DNA of 64,000 nucleotides, taken from positions 744,001 to 808,000 of the forward strand of contig JAEBUN010000014.1 in NCBI GenBank assembly GCA_023014365.1, given 5' to 3'. Numbering within the stretch: position 1 is the first letter of the stretch; every line of letters starts with the position of its first letter. The notes beneath the pieces are model-generated. The model made no database searches. It had not been told where the DNA came from and worked only from the letters and a program-made list of their open reading frames with translations. This stretch comes from Lepiota brunneoincarnata. Taxonomy: Eukaryota > Basidiomycota > Agaricomycetes > Agaricales > Agaricaceae. This document shows, piece by piece, positions 63,757 to 64,000 of this stretch. The position numbers and the translations under genes were made by a program.

Positions 63757-64000
63757 ATGCCCATGAATCTCGACCTCACTTGCCCCCAAACTACTCCCCC
63801 TTTTTCAACAACACCTTCACCAACCTCCTCATCATCCTCCGTCGTCATCATAAACAATGCAAGCGTCGAACATACAACACTTCAAACAACTCCCGTTCCG
63901 GCCCCGTCTCCCTACACCCCCTCTCACACCTTCGCCGCAACATACGCCTCCCCCAGGGACGAGACCCCCGACCCCAACGACACTCCAGAACCAACAGCTG
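63757..64000 (+). CDS. Gyp-3 ORF3 (zinc-knuckle protein), start only
   Basis: It begins MPMNLDLTCPQTTPPFSTTP two bases after the pol stop, as in Gyp-1, and stays open to the window edge. Only the Ser/Thr/Pro-rich N-terminal part is inside the window; the zinc knuckles would lie just beyond 64000. Confidence 0.7.
   Translation, partial: MPMNLDLTCPQTTPPFSTTPSPTSSSSSVVIINNASVEHTTLQTTPVPAPSPYTPSHTFAATYASPRDETPDPNDTPEPTA

Larger units (their letters stand above)
57356..64000 (+). mobile_element. Gyp-3: apparently intact Tf1/sushi-like chromovirus, runs off the window
   Basis: The 5' LTR is 57356-57741, preceded by CAAGG (the expected target copy). Leader, gag and pol are uninterrupted apart from the conserved leader TAG and the gag stop. 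It is a close relative of Gyp-1 in the same orientation about 39 kb away, and retains CGA at positions where Gyp-1 and Gyp-2 have TGA. The 3' part of ORF3 and the 3' LTR lie beyond 64000, so activity cannot be judged fully. Confidence 0.93.

Noticed and set aside
1..64000. CRISPR arrays, bacterial operons, phage or plasmid features
   Set aside because: No spaced direct-repeat array, no ribosome-binding-site pattern and clear spliceosomal introns; the window is eukaryotic.

Overview
The window looks like a chromosome segment from a filamentous fungus, most likely an Agaricomycete (Basidiomycota). Evidence: GT-AG introns of 47-68 bp inside otherwise open genes, a TPR-CHAT gene and caspase-like (peptidase C14) genes of the kind that are multi-copy in mushroom genomes, and Ty3/Gypsy chromoviruses, Ty1/Copia, DIRS-like and Tc1-like elements. 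There are no bacterial operon features. All alignments reported here were made by eye.

Bases 1-8.6 kb are host-like DNA. They hold a minus-strand TPR-CHAT gene (1364-4555) with two single-base frameshifts, a 121-bp stray copy of its CHAT domain (5860-5980), and the C-terminal part of a caspase-like gene (7359-8036) with one frameshift. From 8.6 to 15.6 kb lies a decayed DIRS-like tyrosine-recombinase retroelement (gag, RT, RNase H, recombinase). Two 698-bp solo LTRs of one family sit in it in opposite orientations, each with its own 5-bp target duplication and each carrying a 122-codon ORF. A caspase-like catalytic-core pseudogene follows at 15.7-16.9 kb.

From 16927 to 54259 a single minus-strand Ty3/Gypsy chromovirus (here Gyp-4) can be followed. 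It has 165-bp LTRs and a perfect TCACC target duplication. Its own ~9.8 kb has been split by five insertions: Gyp-1 (18607-26801), a ~0.54-kb LTR-like insert (28116-28658), Gyp-2 (29698-38962, itself hit by Tc1-like element A), a Copia element (43081-51019, itself hit by Tc1-like B1 and by a 1.3-kb LTR-like insert), and Tc1-like B2 (52233-53837). At three of these junctions (Gyp-1, Gyp-2, Copia) I removed the insert plus one target-site copy and the Gyp-4 reading frame closed up. Gyp-4 carries a ~547-codon ORF of unknown function behind its integrase/chromodomain.

From 57356 to the window end lies Gyp-3, a young and apparently intact relative of Gyp-1 that runs off the edge. The Gyp-1/2/3 lineage is the most interesting thing here. 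It has a Tf1/sushi-style self-priming signal, a long leader almost free of ATG that contains a conserved two-membrane-segment reading frame ending in a conserved TAG, a gag reading frame continuing upstream of its first ATG to that TAG, gag and pol in overlapping frames, a chromodomain integrase, and an extra ORF in the env position encoding three clustered zinc knuckles. Older copies are depleted in CpG, and their nonsense codons are mostly TGA where the intact copy has CGA. This suggests methylation-linked C-to-T decay.
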